Origin: MGIIa-K1 sp964577145
GTDB taxonomy: Archaea; Thermoplasmatota; Poseidoniia; Poseidoniales; Poseidoniaceae
NCBI GenBank assembly: GCA_964577145.1
Contig: CAZNXM010000006.1
Coordinates: 1 to 64,000, forward strand
DNA: 64,000 nucleotides
Direction of reading: 5' to 3'
Shown: piece by piece, positions 1 to 7,866 of the stretch
How the letters are laid out: each line of letters starts with the position of its first letter
Position numbering within the stretch: position 1 is the first letter of the stretch
The notes under the pieces: generated by a model
Told to the model about the DNA's origin: nothing
The model's database searches: none
What the model saw: the letters and a program-made list of their open reading frames with translations, nothing else
Translations under genes and position numbers: made by a program

Positions 1-560
1 GCTTGAGTCTTTGGTGGAGCACGGTTAATCTCGTCAGCAAGTAGCAGGTTGCAGAATAGCGGTCCTGGCTTGAAGGTGAATTCTCCCTTCTTTGCGTCAT
101 AGATGTTCGTACCGGTGATGTCAGCGGGTAGCAGGTCAGGTGTGAACTGCACACGCTTGAAGTCACAACCCAACGCATCTGCGAAGGTGTTGGTCATCAG
201 GGTCTTTGCCAATCCAGGGTAATCCTCGAAGAGCAGGTTTCCATTCGAAAGGATATTGATTAGCACATTGTCGATGACGTGTGCTTTTCCAATAATCACT
301 TTCTGAACTTCGGCGCTGATCGCTTGTGCAATCGCACCGACTGCTGCAAGGCGTTCTCGCACTTCGGGGGTGCTCTGGTGTTTAGGCTGGGCTGCGGGGG
401 CCGGCGCTGGGGCAGGCGCTGCTGGGGCAGGGGCAGGTGCAGCAGGCATAGCTGGCGCTTGAGGCGCTACTGGTGCTGCTGGTGCCGGTGCCGGCGCAGG
501 CGGTGCTACTGGCGCTGGGGCCGGTGCAGGTGGGGCTGCGGGGGGGGCTGTTGGTTGCAT
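1..560 (-). CDS. moxR: MoxR-family AAA+ ATPase, partial (3' end outside window)
   Basis: Only the first 186 or so codons are present; the gene runs off the left edge. The first ~55 residues are almost entirely alanine and proline. The MoxR core follows: LLFEDYPGLAKT is the Walker A region (first glycine replaced by Asp), then FKRVQFTPDLLPADITG, and Walker B LLLADEINRAPPKTQ at the edge. The start is ATG at 560 with AGGAGG at 569-574, 8 nt upstream. MoxR ATPases act as chaperone-like factors for metal insertion or assembly of surface complexes, often beside DUF58 and VWA proteins. The gene directly upstream (581-2161) is DUF4350-like, 20 nt away on the same strand, which is the typical MoxR neighbourhood. 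The partner complex is not visible here. Confidence 0.93.
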   Translation of the reverse strand, partial: MQPTAPPAAPPAPAPAPVAPPAPAPAPAAPVAPQAPAMPAAPAPAPAAPAPAPAPAAQPKHQSTPEVRERLAAVGAIAQAISAEVQKVIIGKAHVIDNVLINILSNGNLLFEDYPGLAKTLMTNTFADALGCDFKRVQFTPDLLPADITGTNIYDAKKGEFTFKPGPLFCNLLLADEINRAPPKTQ

Positions 561-580
561 GTCTGTTTCCTCCTAAGGGG

Positions 581-2161
581 TCACTTTCCCCAACGTCGAA
601 TCTGCTGCAATAACTGCCTCAGTTCTTCGTTGGAATAGGATCTCTGCTGACTGTACAGCAGTTCAATGAGGCGAGGGTCCCTGACCATTGTCTGGATCTC
701 GCTTGGGGTCTTACGTGCCATTTCATCGCGGGTAAGGTCGTGGAATTGTCTAACCTTACTCATCAGCGATTCTCTTACACGTTTCAAATATTCTTGAGGG
801 TCTACCTTGTTCGGTCTTTCTCTAAATCTAGTGAGGTCGAACACATGTCGCCAATTTTCTTTCTCTGGTACCACCATTATGGCGATGGATAGTAGTGCCA
901 TCAAGTTGAGTACGATTAACCACTTTAGCATTGTATCGCTGGTTAGCATTACGATTGCTCCCATAGCCTCAGTGAATGGCGAAGACATTGCTGAAGTCAC
1001 GTGGCGAGATTCATCGAAAACGATGTAGAAATTTTCATTGTGGCGAGTAATGGTATTCGAAATCTCTTCATTCTCGATTTCCATCATGTCGCGCATTAAT
1101 GCCATGAAGTACAATCCATTTCCATACCAAGAAGTATCACCTGCTTGATTGGATAATATATCATCCCAGCAATCATGGTCAGTGTACAAATCAGATGTGC
1201 ATTGCTGCTTTCCTGTAACCTCTGCATCAGCGAGGTCCCATAGGTGATTAGCAAAGACGGAATGGTCGGAAACGAATACAATGCTTCCAGTAACTGAAAC
1301 TTGACCTTCTCGGTCGCCCTTTACACGGTCGATTACTTCGATTCCTGGATAATCCATTCGGACAATCAATCCAGTATTATTTCCACCCATTGGGTCGTTC
1401 AAGAGATTGTTAACATTCATATCTACAGTAGCAAGGAATGCTGAACTCGATCCATGAGCGAGTACTTTCACGTTGCGAGAAGGATCATCTTGGTCTAAAA
1501 CCTGAACCGCAGTAGGTCTATGGAATAATACAGGCATTGCGCAATTGTCAACTCTGTCATTGCGTATGTCGTCTTCGCTACATGGTGCTCGGTTTTCATT
1601 CTCGTCAGTCCAAACCTTGTTGACACCTGCAACAGACCAAAGTCTGCGCTGGTCATCTGGTTGGACCTCGCCAGTTTGCTTTGCGACCTCATAGTAACGG
1701 TATGGATCTACAACTTGTGAATCGAAGAATTTGACACCGAATTCTGCTGCCACGGTCTGGGCATTTGTGGAATTTGAAGCAATGATTACCTTGCCACCTT
1801 TCTCAGTAACAAACTCATGGATTGCATTTGCCTCTGCACTATCAAATGGTTTCTCTGGAGCAGCGATAACCAACATTGTACGATGAGGCTCTCTCCAATC
1901 ATTAACCAGCATTGGTGTTGACATCGTATTTGCGACCTCATAGCCCATACCACCATTACCCGAACCAAGGTCGGCTCTCATGGTAGAGATTTGCTGGAAT
2001 TGTAGGTTCTCATTTTCTGAATCTGTGACATAGGCTGAAAACACGGTATCTTTACCCATGGAAGTAATGACAATTACAGAAGTTGAAAGCAATAGAGCCA
2101 CGATGAATCCAATGAGCAACCAAGTCTCGAGCTTGATGCCCTCAGCCTCTGTGTCTGCCAT
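581..2161 (-). CDS. DUF4350-like membrane protein of the moxR cluster
   Basis: About 526 residues. An N-terminal membrane helix (ETWLLIGFIVALLLSTSVIV) is followed by a large extracytoplasmic region and a second helix (MLKWLIVLNLMALLSIAIMV), then a ~95-residue basic/acidic cytoplasmic tail. Residues ~90-150 (LVIAAPEKPFDSAEANAIHEFV, then GGKVIIASNS) resemble the DUF4350 domain of MoxR/DUF58 operons, which has a Rossmann or GATase-like look. The function is unknown; a role in assembling or presenting substrates to MoxR is inferred from the neighbour. I chose ATG 2161 because GGAG lies 9 nt upstream; ATG 2167 is in frame but too close to that site. It is probably the first gene of the moxR transcript. 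Confidence 0.8.
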   Translation of the reverse strand: MADTEAEGIKLETWLLIGFIVALLLSTSVIVITSMGKDTVFSAYVTDSENENLQFQQISTMRADLGSGNGGMGYEVANTMSTPMLVNDWREPHRTMLVIAAPEKPFDSAEANAIHEFVTEKGGKVIIASNSTNAQTVAAEFGVKFFDSQVVDPYRYYEVAKQTGEVQPDDQRRLWSVAGVNKVWTDENENRAPCSEDDIRNDRVDNCAMPVLFHRPTAVQVLDQDDPSRNVKVLAHGSSSAFLATVDMNVNNLLNDPMGGNNTGLIVRMDYPGIEVIDRVKGDREGQVSVTGSIVFVSDHSVFANHLWDLADAEVTGKQQCTSDLYTDHDCWDDILSNQAGDTSWYGNGLYFMALMRDMMEIENEEISNTITRHNENFYIVFDESRHVTSAMSSPFTEAMGAIVMLTSDTMLKWLIVLNLMALLSIAIMVVPEKENWRHVFDLTRFRERPNKVDPQEYLKRVRESLMSKVRQFHDLTRDEMARKTPSEIQTMVRDPRLIELLYSQQRSYSNEELRQLLQQIRRWGK

Positions 2162-2265
2162 TTTCATCAACTCCAATGCGGCGCGTGCAATAATGCAACA
2201 CCCGTCGCATCTTCGCTCCACTCATATAGGTTCTCTAAGTATGATTGAGGGGCATTATTGAGTAT

Positions 2266-2296
2266 CATACCGATATTAGGAATATCACGCGGTATG
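2266..2296. repeat. Nested inverted repeat between two minus-strand genes
   Basis: CATACC (2266-2271) pairs with GGTATG (2291-2296). Immediately inside, GATATT (2272-2277) pairs with AATATC (2281-2286) around a 3-nt loop, with a 4-nt one-sided bulge. It starts 15 nt after the stop codon at 2311 and lies ~105 nt upstream of the DUF4350/moxR start. It could be a 3' end hairpin of the upstream gene or an operator for the downstream genes. Confidence 0.6.
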
Positions 2297-2310
2297 TTTT
2301 CTAACAGTAG

Positions 2311-3249
2311 TCAGTATTTCCTTCGGGAAATTGCAGCAAAAATTACACACAAAATACCTGAAATCAGAGAAGGCGCAGGGAGTGAACTCGACTCCACATC
2401 ATAGTTCGATATGCTTCCATTTGAGGTGTCATCATTCGCATCACTAATGGGGTCGTCTGCTTCGGGTGATTCAACTTTGAATTCCAATTCTGAAGTACTC
2501 ACCTTTCCCGAACCCTCGCTCACAACCGAAACCACGAGAGTACATGTTTTCTCATGGTGGCTAGAGGACGCCATTATCTTGAGACCAGCCTCCACTGAAG
2601 CAGATAGTCCAATACTAACATTGCTCATTTCTGATGTGAACTCAGAACCCATCTGTGGGCATCCTCGAAAACTCGCACTCGCATCTGCAATTGCGTCAAC
2701 ACTATTTCCTGTGTTTTCAACCTTCACGAGCAGGCTTTCACTTGTACCAGACTTTACTATTACACTTGACGAACCTTCTACAGGCATTATTGTGACTACC
2801 ATATCATGAACAGTAGAAAATTGTAGATCTCTATCGATTTCATTCTCCCCCACGTTCTGCTCAGCAACCAATCGGATTGCTTTCAATGAAAGTGTAGCAT
2901 ATATCGAATCCGCTGAAAACAGATCACCAGTCGAATCAACTCCGCTTCCAGTAATTATCAAATTCATCGTCTCATTTGAATTAGCCTCAACAGTTATTTT
3001 CCCGGGATCATCGACTTCAAAGCCATCAACTCCTGAAACCTCAAAGTCAAGGTCGATAGGGGTTGGATGTGAATTTGAAACCCAGAAGATTATTGTCAAC
3101 TCAAAATCATAATCTTCGTCGAGTTCCATTATCACTGGACTATCTTCGGTTTCCCAACCGATTTCCCAATTTGGTGCCTCTGCTTGTGCGCTCGACAGAG
3201 GTACGGCCAAAGAAGACAAAACAAGAAGAGCACAAAGGATTCGTTTCAC
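2311..3249 (-). CDS. Secreted protein with LPAxS-type C-terminal anchor
   Basis: About 312 residues starting at GTG 3249, with GGAG 8 nt upstream. An ATG at 3267 would add six residues inside the preceding gene. The signal peptide is VKRILCALLVLSSLAVPLSS, with cleavage likely after AQA. The mature part is acidic and beta-rich, with two repeats that look like archaeal CARDB/NPCBM-type immunoglobulin folds (VEANSNETMNLIITGSG and VKSGTSESLLVKVENTGNS). It ends in LPAPS, a hydrophobic stretch and RRKY, a tripartite sorting-like signal shared with the protein at 40290-42176. It starts 5 nt after the molybdenum-hydroxylase FAD subunit, so it may be co-transcribed, but nothing ties it to that enzyme. 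Function unknown; cell-surface location inferred. Confidence 0.75.
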   Translation of the reverse strand: MKRILCALLVLSSLAVPLSSAQAEAPNWEIGWETEDSPVIMELDEDYDFELTIIFWVSNSHPTPIDLDFEVSGVDGFEVDDPGKITVEANSNETMNLIITGSGVDSTGDLFSADSIYATLSLKAIRLVAEQNVGENEIDRDLQFSTVHDMVVTIMPVEGSSSVIVKSGTSESLLVKVENTGNSVDAIADASASFRGCPQMGSEFTSEMSNVSIGLSASVEAGLKIMASSSHHEKTCTLVVSVVSEGSGKVSTSELEFKVESPEADDPISDANDDTSNGSISNYDVESSSLPAPSLISGILCVIFAAISRRKY

Positions 3250-3254
3250 ATAAA

Positions 3255-4196
3255 TCACTCCTTGCAAGCCCTCTTGATTAGTACCTTCAGCATGTTTCGC
3301 CTATACCTTGGTGGAAGTGCTGTGTTGTTAACAGGTTTTACCTCTTTGTAAACCGCATCAGCAAGTGCTTTGATATCTCCTGCAGATTCTGCAACCTGCT
3401 CATCATGCCTTCGTGGAATGCTTTCCAAAGCAGTTGTTGCAAGCCTAAGTGTACTCTTTTCTCCTTCCTTCCACGCTGCTGCAACTCCAGCTTCAGGGAA
3501 ATCCCAAGATTCACGGACTCTGAGTTTTTGATAGGACCCTGTGTACTGTACTGCGTCGCTAGGAAGGGAAATTTTGAGGACGAACTCTCCTGGCTTCAAC
3601 ACGTTTCGCGTCATTCCGTCGAGTTGGTAAAAATCATGCAGAAGCATTTCTCTTCCACCCTCTGGGCCGATTAAATGGATTGTAGCATCCAATACCATTA
3701 GTGCTGGTGCTAGGTCTCCTTGGTAGGTTGCAACACATAGTTCATTCTGATTTGGAATAACTCTACAGTCAGCCCCTGTTCCACAATCACATTTGTGACA
3801 CCAATCGATACTGGACCTCCACTCTTCGGTTTGATTGAACCAGAAACATCGAGTATCCAGACATATATTGCCTCCTAAGGTTGCACTTCGACGAATGAGA
3901 GAAGATGCAACCTTACCTGCAGCCATAGCGATGAGTGGATGAACATCACCACTTTCGGCGATATCTTGGAGTCTTGCCATACAACCGATCTCGGTCATAG
4001 AAATCGTTGCTGCATCCAACCCAACAAGGGAGATTACATGCGGCTTGGTATTGATGTGCCACTTGTAATTGGGAATGAGGTCGGTACCGCCAGCAATCCA
4101 ATCAAATTCTTCGCCAGCAGACATCAACTTAGCCGCAATGGCGCAAGCCTCCTCGACAGAAGTAGGGTTGTGAAGTTCAAATGGAGGCATCAACAT
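3255..4196 (-). CDS. Molybdenum hydroxylase FAD-binding subunit with extra cysteine cluster (HcrB-like)
   Basis: 313 residues. FAD-binding PCMH-type subunit of the xanthine dehydrogenase/CO dehydrogenase family; the flavin motifs are AGGTDLIPN (~35-43) and SATLGGNICLDTRC (~104-117). Between ~112 and 154 there is an insertion with Cys112, 117, 133, 136, 138, 144 and 154, including CHKCDC. In 4-hydroxybenzoyl-CoA reductase (HcrB of Thauera) an insertion at this place binds an additional [4Fe-4S] cluster. The surrounding NQTEEWR and GDLAPALM residues also match HcrB. The start overlaps the stop of the Mo subunit (TGATG). Related CoxM/XdhB subunits generally lack this insert, so a CoA-thioester or aromatic substrate is possible but unproven. 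Confidence 0.88.
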   Translation of the reverse strand: MLMPPFELHNPTSVEEACAIAAKLMSAGEEFDWIAGGTDLIPNYKWHINTKPHVISLVGLDAATISMTEIGCMARLQDIAESGDVHPLIAMAAGKVASSLIRRSATLGGNICLDTRCFWFNQTEEWRSSIDWCHKCDCGTGADCRVIPNQNELCVATYQGDLAPALMVLDATIHLIGPEGGREMLLHDFYQLDGMTRNVLKPGEFVLKISLPSDAVQYTGSYQKLRVRESWDFPEAGVAAAWKEGEKSTLRLATTALESIPRRHDEQVAESAGDIKALADAVYKEVKPVNNTALPPRYRRNMLKVLIKRACKE

Positions 4197-7000
4197 CAGT
4201 TATCCCCTCCCATTTTGCGTTGCTCTTCTTTGAGCCAAGCAGTTCCTGCAAGGCCTAGGTCTTCCATTTGTTCTGGGGTTGGTTTTGTAGATGCGACCCA
4301 ACCTTCTGCCTGATATTCAAGAAGGAGACTTGAATCTAGGCCGAATAAGACACCATTTGCATATGCATCGATATCCTCTAGCCTCTGGCGCCTGCTGTCC
4401 CTATCCTCATGTACTTCTGCACGGGCTAGCAACTTATCTTGTAATGGCGAGAGGTCAAGTCGAGGAGTTGGAAGATTCTCCGGGTCATCAATACCTTCGA
4501 GTTTCATCTTCTTCGCAATTGCCGCCCATACCTTGTCTGGAGTCAATGGAAGGTCATTGATTCTAATTCCAATCGCGTCATAAACCGCATTGACAACTGC
4601 TGGAAGAATTGGGAGAAGTGGCCCTTCGCCGGCTTCTTTTGCGCCGAATGGCCCTTCCGGGTCACATGATTCAATGAGGATGGGAGTTACATTTGGCATC
4701 TCGTGTACACTTGGGATTTTGTAATCCAATAGATTCGGATTTTGTAGGTGGCCGGTTCTTCCATACACCATTTGTTCCGAAAGAACCTGTCCAAGACCCA
4801 TGTGACATGAGCCGATAATTTGACCTTCAACTGCTAAGGGGTTGAGGGCCTTTCCACAATCATGTGCAGCCCAGACATCGGTACATGAAATCATACCAGT
4901 TTCAACATCTACATCTACTTCTGCAACATATGCCGAAAAGGAATATGCTGGTGCTAAACCTGCAGCTGCTCCCTTGTGAACGCCACCCATTGGCGGGCTT
5001 CTATATGCACCACTAGCGATGAGAGCGCCCTTATCCTCTTGGGCTTTGTGAAGAGCCTCAAGGTATGAGATGCCAATCGCTGGATTGTGCTTGTTGTAGA
5101 TTCTGCGATCGTTTAGAATTAAATTTGTAGATTGGTCTCCAAGAATCGCATGCGCTGCTTCTAGCAACTCGTCCTTGATTTCAAGTGCAGCACGAATTGC
5201 TGCATTTGCATTCATGAAGGTAACACGAGATGAATATGACCCGAGGTCAACTGGGCTAGTATCACTCTCATGACTACGAACGTGGATCATTTCAATAGGT
5301 AAAGCAAGGACTTCAGCCACGACTTGAGCAATTGCAGTAGTCGAACCTTGGCCAATATCAGCAGCACCGGTGTGTACTGTTACTCCACCATCCATGTCTA
5401 CCTGAATGTGAACGGTTGCATGAGGGAAATTGTGCGGGTCCCAATGGATAGGTAGACCAGAGCCAGAGATGAAGAAACCGCAACCAATTCCTATGCCTTT
5501 TCCAAGTGGTAATTTACGGAATTTATCTTTCCAATTTGATTGGCTGCGAACTTCATGTAAGGCTTGGCGCATACCATTTGAAGTAATACGGAAACCTGTA
5601 ATTGTACTAGAATTTGGAGGTAACAAATTTGCCAGACGCAGGTCGAATGGGTCAACCTGTAATTGTTCAGCCATATCATCGAGTCCAACCTCGATAGCAC
5701 AACGAGTATTTACTGCACCATGCCCCCTCATTGCACCACTTGCTGGCTTATTGGTCCAGACCCTAGCCCCAGTATAGTAGAAACTTCCCAATTCATATGG
5801 GGCTGTTGCTAGAACTCCGTTGTAGTATGAAGTGACATGGCCAAAGGAGGCAAATCCTCCGCCATCGATTAGGGCATCGATATCAAACCCAGATATTCTA
5901 GCGTCCTCATCAGCATACATCTGTACTTCGATTCTACTTGGGTGGCGGCCACGATTAACCCAAAATACCTCTTCTCGGTCAAATGTAATTCGTACTGGCT
6001 TTCCTGATTTACGTGCTAATATTGCTGCACACATCTCATGGGGAAATGGGTCGGACTTGCCTCCGAATCCACCACCGACAAAGGTTCGTATCACGTTGAC
6101 TTGGTGCATTGGTACATCGAGAACTGTCGCTAATGCTCGGTGGGCATAATGAGGAACTTGCTGTGGAGTATAGAGTTGAAGACGACCATTGGAATCCCAA
6201 TGTGCAACTACTGCATGAGGCTCGGTAAAACCATGGTTTACTCCCATGAATTTCCATTTTCCATTGTACATAGCCTTTGGATCCTCAACCTTTGAGCGGT
6301 CACCGAATTCTTGGAATACACGCTTCTGAACATTCGTGTTTCCAACATGATATTGCCCTCTCCAATGGATAGGTTCGTCCACATCTTCTAGGCCCTTGCG
6401 CATATCATGAATCGAGTCTAACACCTCATATTCGACACTGATTAAGGCGGCGGCTTCTCTTGCTGTAGCTTCATCTACCGCTGCGACACACGCAACTAGA
6501 TCTCCTACATGTCGAACCTTCTCAACTGCCATAGCATGCTCATCCTTTGTTACTGGAAGAACTCCGAAACTATTGGGTGCATCAGCACCTGTTGCAACTG
6601 CTAATACTCCAGGTAATGCTTCAGCAGCACTGGTATCAACCGATTTGACTTTTGCATAATGATGTGGAGAGCGAACGATACGGCCAATGATTTCACCGGG
6701 AAGACGGACATCGTCTCCATACCAAGCCTGCCCTGTCACCTTGGCATTTCCATCGACGAGCGGCGTTCTCTTTCCAACAGTAGTTCCAGTACGGGCACTA
6801 TCATGGATATGGGCTCCTGCAGGCTGTTTCTCACGCCCTCCTTCCATCTCTGGGATGTAATCGAGATCTCGCTCAGCCATATCTGGCCTTGAACCTCCAG
6901 AGCCCGGTGGAGAGAAGGTCTGCTTTCCTGCAACCCGCTTTCCATCGATTCGCTTCTCGGAGGTCCCGCCTCCTGGTTGCTGTCTGTATCCTCCAGCCAT
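4196..7000 (-). CDS. Molybdopterin-binding catalytic subunit of a Mo hydroxylase (XdhB/HcrA type)
   Basis: About 934 residues from ATG 7000, 4 nt after the 2Fe-2S subunit. The first ~85 residues are a glycine- and charge-rich extension. The core then begins (GKRTPLVDGNAKVTGQAWYGDD) and shows GGGFGGKSDPFPHE (cofactor loop), AMRGHGAVNTRCA (the position of the substrate Arg in xanthine enzymes) and GAKEAGEG with the catalytic glutamate at about residue 792. The RGHG form is seen in hydroxybenzoyl-CoA reductase-like and other aromatic hydroxylases rather than CoxL, which has a Cys in its active-site loop. A ~110-residue C-terminal extension follows the usual end. The partners are the FeS and FAD subunits on either side; MocA and XdhC homologues lie 9-10 kb away. 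Substrate unknown. Confidence 0.93.
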   Translation of the reverse strand: MAGGYRQQPGGGTSEKRIDGKRVAGKQTFSPPGSGGSRPDMAERDLDYIPEMEGGREKQPAGAHIHDSARTGTTVGKRTPLVDGNAKVTGQAWYGDDVRLPGEIIGRIVRSPHHYAKVKSVDTSAAEALPGVLAVATGADAPNSFGVLPVTKDEHAMAVEKVRHVGDLVACVAAVDEATAREAAALISVEYEVLDSIHDMRKGLEDVDEPIHWRGQYHVGNTNVQKRVFQEFGDRSKVEDPKAMYNGKWKFMGVNHGFTEPHAVVAHWDSNGRLQLYTPQQVPHYAHRALATVLDVPMHQVNVIRTFVGGGFGGKSDPFPHEMCAAILARKSGKPVRITFDREEVFWVNRGRHPSRIEVQMYADEDARISGFDIDALIDGGGFASFGHVTSYYNGVLATAPYELGSFYYTGARVWTNKPASGAMRGHGAVNTRCAIEVGLDDMAEQLQVDPFDLRLANLLPPNSSTITGFRITSNGMRQALHEVRSQSNWKDKFRKLPLGKGIGIGCGFFISGSGLPIHWDPHNFPHATVHIQVDMDGGVTVHTGAADIGQGSTTAIAQVVAEVLALPIEMIHVRSHESDTSPVDLGSYSSRVTFMNANAAIRAALEIKDELLEAAHAILGDQSTNLILNDRRIYNKHNPAIGISYLEALHKAQEDKGALIASGAYRSPPMGGVHKGAAAGLAPAYSFSAYVAEVDVDVETGMISCTDVWAAHDCGKALNPLAVEGQIIGSCHMGLGQVLSEQMVYGRTGHLQNPNLLDYKIPSVHEMPNVTPILIESCDPEGPFGAKEAGEGPLLPILPAVVNAVYDAIGIRINDLPLTPDKVWAAIAKKMKLEGIDDPENLPTPRLDLSPLQDKLLARAEVHEDRDSRRQRLEDIDAYANGVLFGLDSSLLLEYQAEGWVASTKPTPEQMEDLGLAGTAWLKEEQRKMGGDN

Positions 7001-7004
7001 GAAA

Positions 7005-7607
7005 TCAACTCTTTTGGCCCGAAGGTGATTCTGGGTTATCTGGTCCAGAAGGATGGGGGTCAGGGTGAGCATCGCTCATCGGCGGATTTGATTCTACTTC
7101 GCCACGATGAATCGCTGCTGCTGCCTGAATTGATTCAATAATTTGCTGATAGCCTGTGCAGCGACAAAGGTTTCCTTCAATCGCACAAGCAACCTCTGTA
7201 TCTGTGGGGTTTGAATTATTGTTTAGTAGAGCTTGTGATGTAATCAAAAACCCAGGTGTACAAAAACCACATTGTGAGCCGCCATGCTCGGTGAAGCATT
7301 GCTGAATTGGCGCGAGGTGAGCACCGTCAGAAAGGCCTTCTACAGTAGTAACTGAACGACCTTCAGCTTCGCTTGCCATCATCAAGCAAGAAAGGCGTGG
7401 TACGCCGTCTATCATCACCGTACAGCATCCACAAGTGCCCATATCACAGCCCCGTTTTACTCCAAGTGTTCCCACTTTATCTCTAAGGACATCGAGTAAA
7501 ATTGAATTTGATGGTGCAAGAACCTCGTAATCCTGCCCATTTACTTCGGCTTTCCAAATTCGATTAGGCAACACTGGAATCATCGCGATGTGTTCATCAC
7601 CAACCAT
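7005..7607 (-). CDS. Molybdenum hydroxylase 2Fe-2S subunit (CoxS/HcrC type)
   Basis: 200 residues. The N-terminal plant-type ferredoxin domain has CDMGTCGCC followed by a fourth Cys in RLSCLMM. The C-terminal four-helix domain has CGFC (in GSQCGFCTPGF) and CRC (in GNLCRCTGYQ). It passes electrons between the molybdenum site and FAD. The last ~35 residues are a Pro/Ser/Asp-rich tail beyond the family's usual end. It is the first gene of a 2Fe-2S, Mo, FAD subunit operon with 4-nt spacing and TGATG overlap. The leader contains a perfect hairpin (7613-7627) ending 5 nt before the ATG; its GTAGGTG includes the only Shine-Dalgarno-like sequence. Confidence 0.95.
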   Translation of the reverse strand: MVGDEHIAMIPVLPNRIWKAEVNGQDYEVLAPSNSILLDVLRDKVGTLGVKRGCDMGTCGCCTVMIDGVPRLSCLMMASEAEGRSVTTVEGLSDGAHLAPIQQCFTEHGGSQCGFCTPGFLITSQALLNNNSNPTDTEVACAIEGNLCRCTGYQQIIESIQAAAAIHRGEVESNPPMSDAHPDPHPSGPDNPESPSGQKS

Positions 7608-7612
7608 TCTTA

Positions 7613-7627
7613 GGCACCTACGGTGCC
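7613..7627 (-). promoter_or_regulatory. Leader stem-loop upstream of the Mo hydroxylase operon
   Basis: GGCACC (7613-7618) and GGTGCC (7622-7627) form a perfect 6-bp stem with a 3-nt loop, GTA in the coding sense. It ends 5 nt before the start codon at 7607. The region is divergent to the protease gene at 7867, so it cannot be a terminator. Confidence 0.6.
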
Positions 7628-7853
7628 ACCGAAGACGAAGCCCTCTTTCAGCATTGGCCCACTTATGCTAGATTTTATTGGACGGCTTTACTGGTATTTC
7701 GTAGTGAAATAGCATCGTGAACATCAATACATATGCCCTGTTCAGTCCACTCTTGACATCTGTCCCAGCATCTGCCGAAATATCCAATTTACAAAGTATT
7801 CTGAATTTTCAACAAAACCACCAGAAGCGAGGATTCAAAGAAGGTGGCTGAGT

Positions 7854-7866
7854 CGCGCGGAGCGCG
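7854..7866 (+). promoter_or_regulatory. Leader stem-loop upstream of the subtilase gene
   Basis: CGCGC-GGA-GCGCG, a 5-bp perfect stem directly abutting the GTG at 7867. The loop and 3' arm contain GGAG, the best Shine-Dalgarno match, so the structure could mask the ribosome site. It shares the same divergent 259-bp intergenic region with the hairpin at 7613. Confidence 0.55.

Noticed and set aside
4196..7000. Aerobic CO dehydrogenase large subunit (CoxL)
   Set aside because: The CoxL active-site Cys loop is absent; the corresponding region reads AMRGHGAVNTR and the FAD subunit has an HcrB-like insert.
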